This document shows positions 15,745 through 24,482 of a stretch of 64,000 nt of DNA, piece by piece. The stretch comes from Phycisphaerae bacterium. Its GTDB lineage: Bacteria; Planctomycetota; Phycisphaerae; Phycisphaerales; UBA1924. How positions within the stretch are numbered: position 1 is the first letter of the stretch; each line of letters opens with the position of its first letter. The position numbers and the translations under genes were made by a program. A model generated the notes under the pieces. It did no database searches. It worked only from the letters and a program-made list of their open reading frames with translations, and was not told the origin of the DNA. The DNA is taken from positions 62,001-126,000 of the forward strand of contig BJHL01000009.1 in NCBI GenBank assembly GCA_014192545.1. The letters run 5' to 3'.

Positions 15745-16416
15745 ATGCCCGACTTCATTCCCGAACCTGATGGCAACTTCTCCGTGTGGGTTTCGCAATT
15801 TGCTTCGCAGGCGGCGGACTGGTATGCGAAACAGGGCGTGGACAATCCCTTGTCGGTGGACTGTCTCAGGTATTTGCAGGCGTGGCAGGAGGCGTATGCG
15901 TTGCATGTCGCGGCCCAGGCGGCAGCGCGCGGGGCGACGCAGAGCAAAGACGAGGCGCGGGCGGATCTCGAAGCGTGTGTGCGGCCGCTGGCGGCGATGT
16001 TGCAGACTGATCCGGCGATGACCAACGCGCAGCGCGAGGTGCTGGGCGTGACGGTTCGCAGAGCGGGCGGGGGCCGCAGCCCCGCGCCGGCGACCGCGCC
16101 GCTGGTGCATGTGAACGCCGCCGAGCGATTGACGCACACGCTGCGTGTGACCGATGAAGCCACGCCCACCCGCACGCGCCGGCCCAAGGGGACCATCGGC
16201 GCAGAAGTTCGACTGCAACTGCTCGCGCCGGGCGAGACCTTCCCCGATGATCCGCTCAAAATGCACTACGTGACCATCGCGACTGATGGCACCGCGACGA
16301 CCAAATTCACCAGCGAACACGCGGGCAAGACTGCGGCGTATGTGTTGCGATGGATCGGTGCCAAAGGCGTGCCGGGGCCGTGGGGGCCGGTGGTGTTGGC
16401 GACGGTGGCGGCGTAA
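15745..16416 (+). CDS. Unknown protein with C-terminal beta-sandwich-like segment
   Basis: This 223-residue soluble protein has no signal peptide. The N-terminal about 110 residues are helical and Ala-rich (FASQAADWYAKQ, LRYLQAWQEAYALHVAAQAA). The C-terminal about 100 residues look like a beta-sandwich: a Pro-rich linker, then HTLRVTDEATPTRTRRPKG, EVRLQLL and AAYVLRWIGAKGVPGPWGPV. The closing 'YVLRWxxxKGxxGPWGPVV' recalls fibronectin-like repeats in planctomycete and acidobacterial unknowns. The start is ATG 15745, without a strong ribosome site. It stands alone. Confidence 0.65.
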   Translation: MPDFIPEPDGNFSVWVSQFASQAADWYAKQGVDNPLSVDCLRYLQAWQEAYALHVAAQAAARGATQSKDEARADLEACVRPLAAMLQTDPAMTNAQREVLGVTVRRAGGGRSPAPATAPLVHVNAAERLTHTLRVTDEATPTRTRRPKGTIGAEVRLQLLAPGETFPDDPLKMHYVTIATDGTATTKFTSEHAGKTAAYVLRWIGAKGVPGPWGPVVLATVAA

Positions 16417-16685
16417 GGGGAGCAGAAGGCACTAGGGACTGGGGACTAGGCACTAGGGGGAAGGCATTCGCGCGGCGGGTGTCTTTTGACTTTCACCAAT
16501 GCCCAATCCCCAATGCCCAATGCCTTCTGCACGCACTTTGCCACGCTGCCACCGTGCCACTTTGGCCCTTGGACCCGCCACTTGGCCACTTCGACACACC
16601 GCACCAGCACGCATGCGAAATCACGAATGCCCAATGCCAGCTTTGCGCGGGTTGTGCTGGGGCGTGGTGTGCGGCGATGGTGTTC
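16417..16685. other. Gene-free stretch with dispersed phrase repeats
   Basis: It contains GGGACTGGGGACTAGG-like and CCAATGCCCAATCCCCAATG-like runs (16435-16525, again near 16625). These are short dispersed repeats of the same style seen at 24420-24450. No gene is seen. Confidence 0.6.
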
Positions 16686-17552
16686 TTAGCGGGTGAGCAG
16701 CGCGAGGGCGATGATGTCGTACATCGCATGCGTCGCGACGACGATGCCGAAGCCGCGGAGGACAAAGAGCAGAGCGAAGTAGGCTCCGCCCAGGGTGTAG
16801 GTGATGAAGAGAGGGATGCTCAGGTCGGCTCCGGGACCGATGCGGAGGTTGTGGTAGAAGGCGAAGGCGATAGACGAGAGGACGATGGCGACGGCGTAGG
16901 CCCAGTGCTCGCCGGTTTTGAGCAGGTCGGCGCAGATGAAGTGGATGAGAGCGATCAAGACCCAGCGGAAGACGAGTTCTTCGTAGAGGCCCGCGCCGAT
17001 GGAGAGGGTGAGGCGGGCCATGATGCCGAGTTCACTTGGCGACGAGCCGGGCGCGGCGGATTGCACGAAGGGCAGCAGGTTGCCGCCCGAGCCCGAGAGC
17101 CCCTGCGAGAGAATGCTGCCCAGGATGACCAGCGGAATGGCCCACAGGAAGCTCTCGATGGTCATGCCCAGCATGACATTGCCGGTGAAGGCGGCTTTGG
17201 GCATCTGCGGCTTGGGCTTGTAGACCGCGTGCCAGCAGAGAAGGACGACGCAAAGAAGGACGGGCGGCAGGTGGAAGCCCGCTGCGCCGAAGGCATCGAG
17301 GAGCTGCGTGAGCATGAGGCGCGCGAGAACGATTTCTCGCATGCCTTGGGAGCTGAGGAAGAGGAGCGTGCCCAGTTCGTAGAGGATGAGCAGCGGCAGC
17401 AGGAAGATGAGGACTTGGAGCGGACGCTGGGAGAGATCGAGGTAGATGGCCAGGGGCGTGGGCTTGTCGTTTTTTTGTTGTGCGGAGGAACTGGACGCGG
17501 GAGACGCGGACTTCTTTGAGGTGCGGGGGTTGGGGCGGGTGATCTTGGGCAT
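16686..17552 (-). CDS. CPBP-family intramembrane protease
   Basis: This 288-residue membrane protein has about seven to eight hydrophobic helices after a 35-residue Ser/Lys-rich cytoplasmic tail. It carries all three motifs of the CAAX prenyl protease 2/bacteriocin-processing (CPBP, ABI) family: YEELVFRWVLI (EExxxR), FAFYHNL (FxxxH) and THAMYDII (HxxxD/B). These residues form the glutamate/histidine active site within the membrane. Bacterial members cleave peptides or act in membrane signalling; the substrate here cannot be told. It lies downstream of rpsT on the same strand, behind that gene's terminator. Confidence 0.9.
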   Translation of the reverse strand: MPKITRPNPRTSKKSASPASSSSAQQKNDKPTPLAIYLDLSQRPLQVLIFLLPLLILYELGTLLFLSSQGMREIVLARLMLTQLLDAFGAAGFHLPPVLLCVVLLCWHAVYKPKPQMPKAAFTGNVMLGMTIESFLWAIPLVILGSILSQGLSGSGGNLLPFVQSAAPGSSPSELGIMARLTLSIGAGLYEELVFRWVLIALIHFICADLLKTGEHWAYAVAIVLSSIAFAFYHNLRIGPGADLSIPLFITYTLGGAYFALLFVLRGFGIVVATHAMYDIIALALLTR

Positions 17553-17630
17553 GGCGAGGCGTAGTGCGGGCGGCGATCCGGACCTTCGCAGAGCCTCAGG
17601 TCCGGCGTCGGGGGGCGGGGGGGGAAAGCA

Positions 17631-17659
17631 AACAACCCTACGCGGGGCGCAGGGTTGTT
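17631..17659 (-). terminator. Intrinsic terminator of rpsT
   Basis: AACAACCCT (17631-17639) and AGGGTTGTT (17651-17659) form a 9-bp stem. On the minus strand it is followed by TTTGCTTT. It sits 41 bases after the rpsT stop codon. Confidence 0.7.
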
Positions 17660-17699
17660 GGTGGAGATATGAGATATCGAGTGGGAAGGCGAGAAGGGT

Positions 17700-18005
17700 T
17701 TACTTCTTCGCGCTTTCCTTCTTCGCGGGTGCTGCGGGGGCAGCTTGCTTGAGCTTGAGTTTGACGACCATGCGGCTCTTGCGGCGAGCGGCTTGGTTCT
17801 TGTGGATGATGCCGCGTGAGGCAGTGCGGTCGATGACCTTCTGGCACTTGAGGTATTCTTCCTTGGCCTTCTCAGCGGTGCCGTGGAGGATGGCGTCGTT
17901 GAATTCCTTCATCGCGTCGCGCATGGCCTTGAGGCGCCAGCGATTGAGAGCACGACGAGTTTCGTTCTGACGGACAGCCTTCTTCGCGGTACGGGAGTGA
18001 GCCAT
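17700..18005 (-). CDS. rpsT: 30S ribosomal protein S20
   Basis: This 101-residue, very basic helical protein binds 16S rRNA early in small-subunit assembly. It has the characteristic MAHSRTAKKAVRQNETRRA N-terminus, RWRLKAMRDAMKEF, and a helical C-terminus with GIIHKNQAARRKSRM. It ends with an Ala/Lys-rich tail (APAAPAKKESAKK). Start ATG 18005. It is monocistronic, with its own terminator downstream. Confidence 0.95.
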   Translation of the reverse strand: MAHSRTAKKAVRQNETRRALNRWRLKAMRDAMKEFNDAILHGTAEKAKEEYLKCQKVIDRTASRGIIHKNQAARRKSRMVVKLKLKQAAPAAPAKKESAKK

Positions 18006-18248
18006 TGGATACCTGTTCCTCGTGTGAGTCGGCGGCGACAATTCGCTGGGCCGGGCCTGAATGATTGCATGGTGAAGCTGAGAATCAAGGCGCGAGGTGC
18101 GGACAATAAACAGGACAGATACCGACCAGCCGGCGGCGGCAGCCGAGCGGCCAGCGACCGAACTGGCGACTTGCAATTGCGTACGAGTTTACCTATCGTC
18201 CTCTCCACTGCGAACAGATATGGGCATTGCGGCCTGTATTTGCAGCGA

Positions 18249-18322
18249 GCGGGTGTAGCTCAATTGGATAGAGCACCTGACTACGGATCAGGAGGTTTAA
18301 GGTTCGACTCCTTACACCCGCG
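18249..18322 (+). tRNA. tRNA-Arg (ACG)
   Basis: The cloverleaf is complete: acceptor GCGGGTG/CACCCGC, D-arm AGCTCAATTGGATAGAGCA, anticodon stem CCTGA/TCAGG with loop CTACGGA (anticodon ACG), T-arm with TTCGACT, and discriminator G. CCA is not encoded. Confidence 0.95.
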
Positions 18323-18392
18323 TTTGCGACCCTCGTCATCTGACGGGGGTCGTGTTGTTTTTGCGGAGAATCTTGAAGTTTGTCGCGATTGC

Positions 18393-19541
18393 CTACGCGG
18401 CGTGGGGTTGGGCCGGTGGTTTGGGCTGGCCCAGCTTTTTAAGCTTCATGAAGGGAGCTTCGATGGCGTACCAACTGATGATGCCCGCGAGCAGCGTGAG
18501 AAGAAACGAAGGAATGAAGAGTTTCAAGACGCCCACGTCATTGCCCATGACAGCGACAAGGGCTTGCTGGATGGGGAAGGCGTAGACGTAAAGGCCGTAG
18601 GAAAAATCGCCGTATTTGCCGAAGCGTTGGAGTTTGAGGGCGGGTAGGAAGGCAACGGAAAAAAGGATGTAGGTGCCTGCAAGGGGTGAGACGACGGACA
18701 TGGCGTGGGGGATTTTGCACGATGCGATGAGGGCCAGAACGGCAAGGACCAACAAACCCGGGTGCCACGGGATGCGGTGGCGAAACAGATAGAAGACTGA
18801 GCCCGCGAGGAAACACGGGAGCAAGCGCGCCCAGAGGGTGATGGAGCCAACGAGCGCGCCGAGGTAGCTGCCGCCGAGTTTGAGACCTTTGAACTCGTAG
18901 TAGAACGAACCAGCGACCGCGAGGACGAGGATGGGCAGCATGAGCGAGGGACGCTTGGCGAGGATGGTGAGCAGGCCCAACGCTGCGACGCCGAAGTAGC
19001 ACCAGAATTCGTAAGGGATGCTCCACAGGGAGCCGTTAATGGATTGGATGGGGTTGTTAGGAAAACCGCCGACGTAGCCGCCGCCGCGGAGGGTGACAAG
19101 GCCGAAGAGGAATCCGCCAGGCGAGACGGACTTGATGAACTCTGTGCCTAGTCCGTTGAAGAGTGGCGCGATGATGAAAACACCGAAGATCGACGCGGCG
19201 ATGAAGGCGGGGTAGATGCGCAGGGCGCGGCGCCACATGAAGTCGAGGAATCCTCGCGAACGGAGCCAACTGTGGGTAATGAGGAACCCGCTCAAGATGA
19301 AAAAGAGATCGACGGCGATGCCGCCCATGGTTCGCTGGCCGCCTGAGAAGATGAAGAGGGGCTCGGTGTGATCACCGCCAACCGGGAGTGCGTAGCAATG
19401 AGCGAAGATGACGAGAGCGGCGAGGAAGAAGCGCAGAGCGTCGATGTTGTTGCTGCGCAGGGCGTCGGGAAGCATCCAGGGAGCGGACGATGCAGAAGTC
19501 GCCGAGGATGCGGATGATGAAATTGATGAAGCATCGCTCAT
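18393..19541 (-). CDS. Acyltransferase 3 family membrane protein
   Basis: This 382-residue integral membrane protein has about ten helices. The family signature is at the start: NNIDALRFFLAALVIFAHC, GGIAVDLFFILSGFLITHSW, then FMWRRALRIYPAFI. These mark OafA/YrhL-type O-acyltransferases, which add acetyl or other acyl groups to surface polysaccharides or lipids using cytoplasmic acyl-CoA. The catalytic His is in the AHC segment. A Ser/Ala-rich tail precedes the first helix. No polysaccharide gene lies next to it, so the acceptor is unknown. It is divergent from the AONS-like gene. Confidence 0.88.
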   Translation of the reverse strand: MSDASSISSSASSATSASSAPWMLPDALRSNNIDALRFFLAALVIFAHCYALPVGGDHTEPLFIFSGGQRTMGGIAVDLFFILSGFLITHSWLRSRGFLDFMWRRALRIYPAFIAASIFGVFIIAPLFNGLGTEFIKSVSPGGFLFGLVTLRGGGYVGGFPNNPIQSINGSLWSIPYEFWCYFGVAALGLLTILAKRPSLMLPILVLAVAGSFYYEFKGLKLGGSYLGALVGSITLWARLLPCFLAGSVFYLFRHRIPWHPGLLVLAVLALIASCKIPHAMSVVSPLAGTYILFSVAFLPALKLQRFGKYGDFSYGLYVYAFPIQQALVAVMGNDVGVLKLFIPSFLLTLLAGIISWYAIEAPFMKLKKLGQPKPPAQPHAA

Positions 19542-19716
19542 GCGTGATACATCATAGCGAGACGGGTGGATATGCTTGAGGATAGCGAGGTCGAGTTTGC
19601 TCGGCAGCGTTGGATTTGTCCGATACCAGTTGGTCGATAATGCTCGTTTGATGAGTTACCGGCTTCGCAAGGAACGCGAAGTGTGCGACGGTTCGCGTGC
19701 CACGGAGGGATGTGTT

Positions 19717-20904
19717 ATGCCACGACTGCCGATTGAAAATGCGTCTCCCACTTCTCTCACGATGAACGGGCAGACGCTCACGGCATTTGCGGGTTGCAAT
19801 TATCTGGGATTGGGTGCGCATCCTCGCGTGGTGCGTGCGCTGGCCACGGCGGCGATGCGCATGGGGATTTCGACGACCGCGAGTCGTGAGACGACTGGCA
19901 ATACGTTGGTGCATGAAGCTCTGGAGGCAGAGCTGGCACACTTCATGGGGCAGGAAGCGGCGATTCTTTCAGCTGAGGGATACACCGCAAACTTCATGGC
20001 CTTGCAGGCGCTCGCGTTCACGCATCGCATCGCGATCATTGATGCGCAGGCGCACAGAAGCATTCGTCATGCTGCCATCGCGGCGGGCATGCAGGTGTTT
20101 GAATATGAGCACTTGAACATCGAGAGCGCGGCTTGGTTGTGTAAGCAGTACGCGGATCAGGGCGTGGTCATCATGACCGACAGCGTGTTCGCGGCGGATG
20201 GCGCCATCGCGCCGTTGCCGCAACTGCTGGATTGCTTGCCGGCCAATCGCGGGGTATTGCTGGTAGATGACTGCCACGGGCTGTGCGTGCTTGGCCAATG
20301 CGGGCGCGGCAGTGTGAGTCACTTCGGTTTGAACGATGCGCGGATTGTGGTTACGACAACGCTCGCAAAGGGCATGGGCTGCTATGGCGGCGCGGTGCTT
20401 GGCACGCACAAGTTCATTCAGCATGTGCAAGACAACGCGTGGGTGTATCGCAGCGCAACGCCAGTGCCGCCGCCCATGGCCGAAGCAGTGCGCGAAGCCA
20501 TTCGCATGCTTCGCGAAGACACGACACTGGTGGACAACTTGCGGCGGAACATCGGGCTCATGCGGCAGAGCTTGTTTTTGCTGGGTTTGCAATTGCCGCC
20601 AGAGGGTGTGCCGATTTTCACGTTCGCAATCAGTCCCGAAGAACGCATGCAGCGCGTGCATGAGATGCTGATGGAACAAGGCGTCTTTGCCCCGCTGATT
20701 AGCTATCCCGGCGGGCCAGCGGAGCGATACTTCCGCGTGGTGGTGAATGCAGCACACACGAGCGAGCAAATTGACACGCTGTGCCGATTGCTCGCGCAGG
20801 CGATGGATGCGACGCGGCTGGAAGGCACGCCACGACGGATGCCGGGGCTTGAGGTGAAGATGGGCGAGGGGAAGGGTGGGGTCCGCGTGGCAGTAATGGG
20901 GTGA
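19717..20904 (+). CDS. Alpha-oxoamine synthase-family PLP enzyme (AONS/KBL-like)
   Basis: This 395-residue fold-type I aminotransferase belongs to the family that condenses an amino acid with an acyl-CoA (8-amino-7-oxononanoate synthase, 2-amino-3-ketobutyrate ligase, serine palmitoyltransferase). Visible are the NYLGLGAHPRVVRALATAA start, DAQAHRSIRHAA, VFAADGAIAPLPQLL, LLVDDCHGLCVLG (PLP-ring Asp and His) and TTTLAKGMGCYGGA with the Schiff-base Lys. The chosen start is ATG 19717 because GGAGGGA lies 6 bases before it. No biotin gene is nearby, so the exact product is uncertain. Confidence 0.85.
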   Translation: MPRLPIENASPTSLTMNGQTLTAFAGCNYLGLGAHPRVVRALATAAMRMGISTTASRETTGNTLVHEALEAELAHFMGQEAAILSAEGYTANFMALQALAFTHRIAIIDAQAHRSIRHAAIAAGMQVFEYEHLNIESAAWLCKQYADQGVVIMTDSVFAADGAIAPLPQLLDCLPANRGVLLVDDCHGLCVLGQCGRGSVSHFGLNDARIVVTTTLAKGMGCYGGAVLGTHKFIQHVQDNAWVYRSATPVPPPMAEAVREAIRMLREDTTLVDNLRRNIGLMRQSLFLLGLQLPPEGVPIFTFAISPEERMQRVHEMLMEQGVFAPLISYPGGPAERYFRVVVNAAHTSEQIDTLCRLLAQAMDATRLEGTPRRMPGLEVKMGEGKGGVRVAVMG

Positions 20905-20960
20905 GGACGGAGGACAGAGGACAGAGGACAGAGAGCAGAGAGTAGAGAACAGACAACAAA
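20905..20960 (+). repeat. Short-period GA-rich dispersed repeat
   Basis: GAGGACAGAGGACAGAGGAC continuing AGAGAGCAGAGAGTAGAGAA repeats at a period near 7-8. It lies between the stop codons of two converging genes. A similar pyrimidine-rich mirror occurs at 44200-44256. Confidence 0.6.
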
Positions 20961-20990
20961 AATCAGTTCCGCTATTCGCTCTCCGATCAC

Positions 20991-23003
20991 TTACTCAGCC
21001 CGGCGCGCCCATTCAAACTCAAGCGGCTGCAGTTCATTCGCCAGTTTCGCGCGTTCGTCCCCAAGTTGATTCGCGCGGTTCGGATCGCGCCACACGATAT
21101 CAGTCGCCATCTCCGCATCGATAGCTTTCATCCGCGTTTCGAGCTTAGTGATCTGAGCTTCGAGTTTGTCCTGGCTCATTCGCTCAAGCGCCGAACCCGT
21201 GCTGCTGCGATTGGGCACAAACTTCTTCGCCGCTTGCTGCGCCGCGGCTTGCTCTGCCTTCTTGCGTTCCTCGGCTTGCCGCTGCTTGCGCTGCGCGTCT
21301 TCTTTGCGGGCCTTCTCATTTGCCAGTTCGGCAGCGATGCGTTTCTGCTCAGCCGCGTGCTTCGTGGCCCACTCGGTGTAGTTACCCATGAAGACTTCAG
21401 CGTTGCCGTTGCCGTCCAAAACGATGAGGTGATCGCACGTGGCGTCGATGAGCGCACGATCGTGGCTGATGAGAATCATCGTCCCATCAAAGCCGCCGTC
21501 CATGCACATCGCGTCTTCAAGACGTTCAGCACTCGGAATATCAAGGTGGTTGGTCGGTTCGTCAAGAACGATCACGTTCTTCGCACTCGCGAGCAAACCC
21601 GCAAGCACAGCCCGGCTGCGCTCACCGCCCGACATCACATTGAGTTCCTTCTCTTGATCTTCCCCACTAAACAAAAACGCACCAGCGAGATTGCGAGCTT
21701 GTTGTTCGCTCAGTGCCGCCTGCGGAGCTTCCTTGAGAATCACGCCTTGCAAGTAGCGCACAACAGTTTGATCGAGGTTCAGATTCTCGTGCGTCTGGCG
21801 GTAGTAACCCACCACCAAGTTGCTTCCCAGTTGAATCTTGCCCGAGTCGAGCGTGGTCTCTCCAAGAATGCATCGCACCAGCGTGGACTTGCCCGCACCG
21901 TTGGGGCCAATGATGCCCCAGCGTTCGCCGCGTTGAATGCTCAGCGACAGATCGTGAAACAAAATCTTGTCAGAGCCATCTTCGCGTTGATATCGCTTGC
22001 TCGCTTCTCGCAGAGCAATCACAACATCACCCGTGCGCGGCGCAGGCGGCAGCTTGAACGCAAACGTATCAAGCTCCATCGGACGCTCAAGCGTGTTCTG
22101 CAACTTGTCGCGTTCCAGCCGAGTTTCGCGGCCCTTCGCCTGCCGAGCACGCTGCCCCGCCTTGAATCGCCGAATGTATTCCTCTTGCTTCTTCCACTGG
22201 CTTTGCTGCGACTCAAACGCCCGCAACATCACTTCACGCCGCTGCGAGCGAAGTTCGAGGAACTTCTCGTAGTTGCCCGGATAATCAATCAACCGCGCCT
22301 GCTCAGTCTCAATGATGCGATGCACCACGTTGTCAAGCAAATAGCGATCGTGACTGACCATCAGCACCGCGCCCTTGTACTCATCCACCAAAAACTGCTC
22401 CAGCCAGATTCGGCCTTCGATGTCCAAGTGGTTCGTCGGTTCGTCCAGCAGCAGCACATCCGGACTTTCAAGCAGCAACTTCGCCAGCGCAAGCCGCCCT
22501 CGCTGCCCACCCGACAACTGCTTGACCTTCAACGTAAACTGCGCATCAACAAACCCCAGCCCGTGCAGCACTTCGCCAATCTTGTGTTCCGCAGCAAACC
22601 CGCCCGCCGCTTCCATCTGGCTTTCCAGCTCGATCTGCCGCTTCATCAACTTATCAAGCGCATCGCCCTGCGCCGTCGCCATCTCGTCATACACGTTGTT
22701 GATCTGCTCGTGCAGCATGTGCACATGCTCAAACGCCCGCTCCGCCGCATCGTGCAACGTGTCTTCCGGATCAAGCTCGGGGTCCTGCCGCAAGTACCCC
22801 GCCCGGCAGCCGCGTTGCAACGCCACTTGCCCCTTCTCCTGCTTGATCATCCCCGCAAGCACCTTCAGCAGCGTGCTCTTGCCGGTGCCGTTGCGACCAA
22901 CCAGCCCAATGCGTTCGCCCGCCTCAACGGATAGTGAGACTCCATCCAGGATGATGGTGTCGTTGTAGCGGTGTTCGATATTTGTACAGACAAGAAGGGG
23001 CAC
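20991..23003 (-). CDS. ABC-F family ATPase (duplicated ABC domain)
   Basis: This 670-residue soluble protein has two ATP-binding cassettes and no membrane helices. Cassette 1: GRNGTGKST, LSGGQRGRLALAKLL, LLLDEPTNHLD. Cassette 2: GPNGAGKST, MSGGERSRAVLAGLL, VLDEPTNHLD. The linker between them (about 270-330) is charged and holds FESQQSQWKKQEEYIRRF. A Lys/Gln-rich coiled-coil tail (about 560-670) resembles Uup/EttA-type C-terminal domains. ABC-F proteins act on the ribosome to relieve stalling or protect from antibiotics; the subgroup is uncertain. I chose GTG 23003 (VPLLVCTNIEHRY), because longer readings run into a poly-Gly homopolymer. Confidence 0.88.
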   Translation of the reverse strand: MPLLVCTNIEHRYNDTIILDGVSLSVEAGERIGLVGRNGTGKSTLLKVLAGMIKQEKGQVALQRGCRAGYLRQDPELDPEDTLHDAAERAFEHVHMLHEQINNVYDEMATAQGDALDKLMKRQIELESQMEAAGGFAAEHKIGEVLHGLGFVDAQFTLKVKQLSGGQRGRLALAKLLLESPDVLLLDEPTNHLDIEGRIWLEQFLVDEYKGAVLMVSHDRYLLDNVVHRIIETEQARLIDYPGNYEKFLELRSQRREVMLRAFESQQSQWKKQEEYIRRFKAGQRARQAKGRETRLERDKLQNTLERPMELDTFAFKLPPAPRTGDVVIALREASKRYQREDGSDKILFHDLSLSIQRGERWGIIGPNGAGKSTLVRCILGETTLDSGKIQLGSNLVVGYYRQTHENLNLDQTVVRYLQGVILKEAPQAALSEQQARNLAGAFLFSGEDQEKELNVMSGGERSRAVLAGLLASAKNVIVLDEPTNHLDIPSAERLEDAMCMDGGFDGTMILISHDRALIDATCDHLIVLDGNGNAEVFMGNYTEWATKHAAEQKRIAAELANEKARKEDAQRKQRQAEERKKAEQAAAQQAAKKFVPNRSSTGSALERMSQDKLEAQITKLETRMKAIDAEMATDIVWRDPNRANQLGDERAKLANELQPLEFEWARRAE

Positions 23004-23080
23004 GGGGAATACTACCTGGGAAAACTGAAAAAGCAGCCCAAACGCCCCCGAGCGTATCAAGATGATCGCCCCGACGACTT

Positions 23081-23115
<35 letters not shown>

Positions 23116-23147
23116 ACCACCAATCGCGACTATTATGCCCCCGTGCT

Positions 23148-23221
23148 GTGCTCGTAGCTCAATTGGATAGAGCGTCGGCCTCCGAAGCCGAAGGTTGCAG
23201 GTTCGACTCCCGCCGAGCACG
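23148..23221 (+). tRNA. tRNA-Arg (CCG)
   Basis: Acceptor GTGCTCG/CGAGCAC, D-arm AGCTCAATTGGATAGAGC, anticodon stem TCGGC/GCCGA with loop CTCCGAA (anticodon CCG), T-loop TTCGACT, discriminator G. No encoded CCA. Confidence 0.95.
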
Positions 23222-23232
23222 TTGGGTGAAGA

Positions 23233-23288
23233 AGTACCGGAGTACGGGAGTACCGGAGTACCGGAGTACCGGAGTACCGAAGTGAGGG
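23233..23288 (+). repeat. 8-base tandem repeat, about seven units
   Basis: AGTACCGG is repeated with few changes (AGTACGGG, AGTACCGA, AGTGAGGG) directly after tRNA-Arg (CCG). Confidence 0.85.
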
Positions 23289-23393
23289 GTGGCATCACCG
23301 CCGAAGCGTGTCATCACGCCTGCCTCTGCAACCCTGATGCGAACACCAATCAACACCCGGCATCACGCCGCAAAGCCATCCCGACTGCACGAA
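23285..23393 (+). repeat. Diverged direct repeat, copy A
   Basis: It contains CTGATGCGAACACCAATCAA, then CGGCATCACGCCGCAAAGCC, and ends GACTGCACGAA. Copy B at 23915-24003 has CTGATGCGGACACCAAACAA, CGGCATCAGGCTGCAAAGCC and ATGGCACGAA in the same order. The two flank the 121-residue unknown gene. Confidence 0.7.
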
Positions 23394-23510
23394 GCCGTGT
23401 TGCCACCTGCCCGACGGATGTCAAACCCGACGGATGTCAAAGTTGATGCGAACTGCCTCTGTTTCCGATTGACTTTCCCAACCGACTCATTGTTCTTCCA
23501 GAGTAATCGT

Positions 23511-23876
23511 ATGGTTTATGGCTTTTGGATTCGTCACCCGGATGATCAGCCCACGCAACTTCTCCAAACAAAGTTTGGAAAGAGCTTCATTGAGTTTGCA
23601 CTGTCTCGCGGGCTGCGCGATGAGTCTTGGAACGATGTTTTTGACGACATCGAAGGACTCCTTGACGTTAGTGGCAGTATACGTCTGTGCGATGCGAGCG
23701 AGTCCGGTCTTGCAGAGTTTCTTCGTGCTATGGAGGAGCTCGCATCACAAACGAGATCTGGACTGTATGTAGCGTATAACTTTGATAAGCCGGATTGGAA
23801 ACACGCCTTTGAATCGGATTTGGCTCAACTGTGCGACTACATTCGCTGCGAGCTGGCTCGACGAACGGACAAGTAG
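23511..23876 (+). CDS. Unknown small protein
   Basis: This 121-residue soluble, acidic protein begins MVYGFWIRHPDDQPTQ. Base composition is lower in G+C than the neighbours. It has predicted mixed strands and helices (FGKSFIEFALSRGL, IRLCDASESGLAEFLRAMEE, LAQLCDYIRCELARR). I recognise no family. It lies between two copies of a diverged repeat and next to another unknown gene on the opposite strand, an accessory-type setting. Confidence 0.6.
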   Translation: MVYGFWIRHPDDQPTQLLQTKFGKSFIEFALSRGLRDESWNDVFDDIEGLLDVSGSIRLCDASESGLAEFLRAMEELASQTRSGLYVAYNFDKPDWKHAFESDLAQLCDYIRCELARRTDK

Positions 23877-23914
23877 TTCAGGCTGCATCGATCAATATGT
23901 TCGAGATCAATAGG

Positions 23915-24003
23915 CGGGGGTGGCATTACTTCCGGCGCGTGCCTGATGCGGACACCAAACAACGCACGGCATCAGGCTGCAAAGCCAGGCTGATGGCACG
24001 AAC
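23915..24003 (+). repeat. Diverged direct repeat, copy B
   Basis: Partner of 23285-23393. It starts with GGGGTGGCATTACTTCCGGC where copy A has GGGGTGGCATCACCGCCGAA. The spacing between the two copies is about 630 bases. Confidence 0.7.
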
Positions 24004-24018
24004 GCGCGACCTGCGGAA

Positions 24019-24330
24019 TCATGATCGCATCACGAGCAATACTGCACCTAAAAAATTGCCTGACAGGTCGTACGCGGCTGCAATGATGTCTGAATCATTA
24101 AGCGTAGCGCAGTGCATGCACACCTCATCATCTTTGCAGCGCTCGAGAGCAGCGACTAGCTCCTTCGCACCAAGGGCAGGTGCTCTCGCAAAGTCGCTTG
24201 CGAGGTCGAGACGTTGTTGCCAAATCTTAAGCAATTCGCAGCGTGACCCCTTAGCCGGGGTCTCGATTGCCTGAACGCGAACACCGGCTAAACGCAAATG
24301 CTCGAACACCAGATGGTTACTAGAGCTCAT
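24019..24330 (-). CDS. Unknown small protein
   Basis: This frame of 103 residues starts at ATG 24330 (MSSSNHLVFEHLRLAGVRVQ); a TTG at 24372 would add 14 residues. It reads as a plausible globular helical protein (LLKIWQQRLDLASDFARAPA, KELVAALERCKDDEVCMHCA, SDIIAAAYDLSGNFLGAVLL). There are three Cys in ERCKDDEVCMHC. No family is recognised. Its moderate G+C matches the neighbouring 23511 gene, supporting shared foreign origin, though both may be spurious. Confidence 0.45.
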   Translation of the reverse strand: MSSSNHLVFEHLRLAGVRVQAIETPAKGSRCELLKIWQQRLDLASDFARAPALGAKELVAALERCKDDEVCMHCATLNDSDIIAAAYDLSGNFLGAVLLVMRS

Positions 24331-24482
24331 GAGTTCCGTTATCACGTTTGGGTCACGTTTCTTAATGAACAATCGTAGGCGGAATTCTATCGATCGCTAA
24401 GCGCGCGGATTCGTTGTCTTTGACGAATGCCGAATCACGAATGCCGCGATCCTGCTCCGCGCTCTGGCACTTCTTCACTCCG

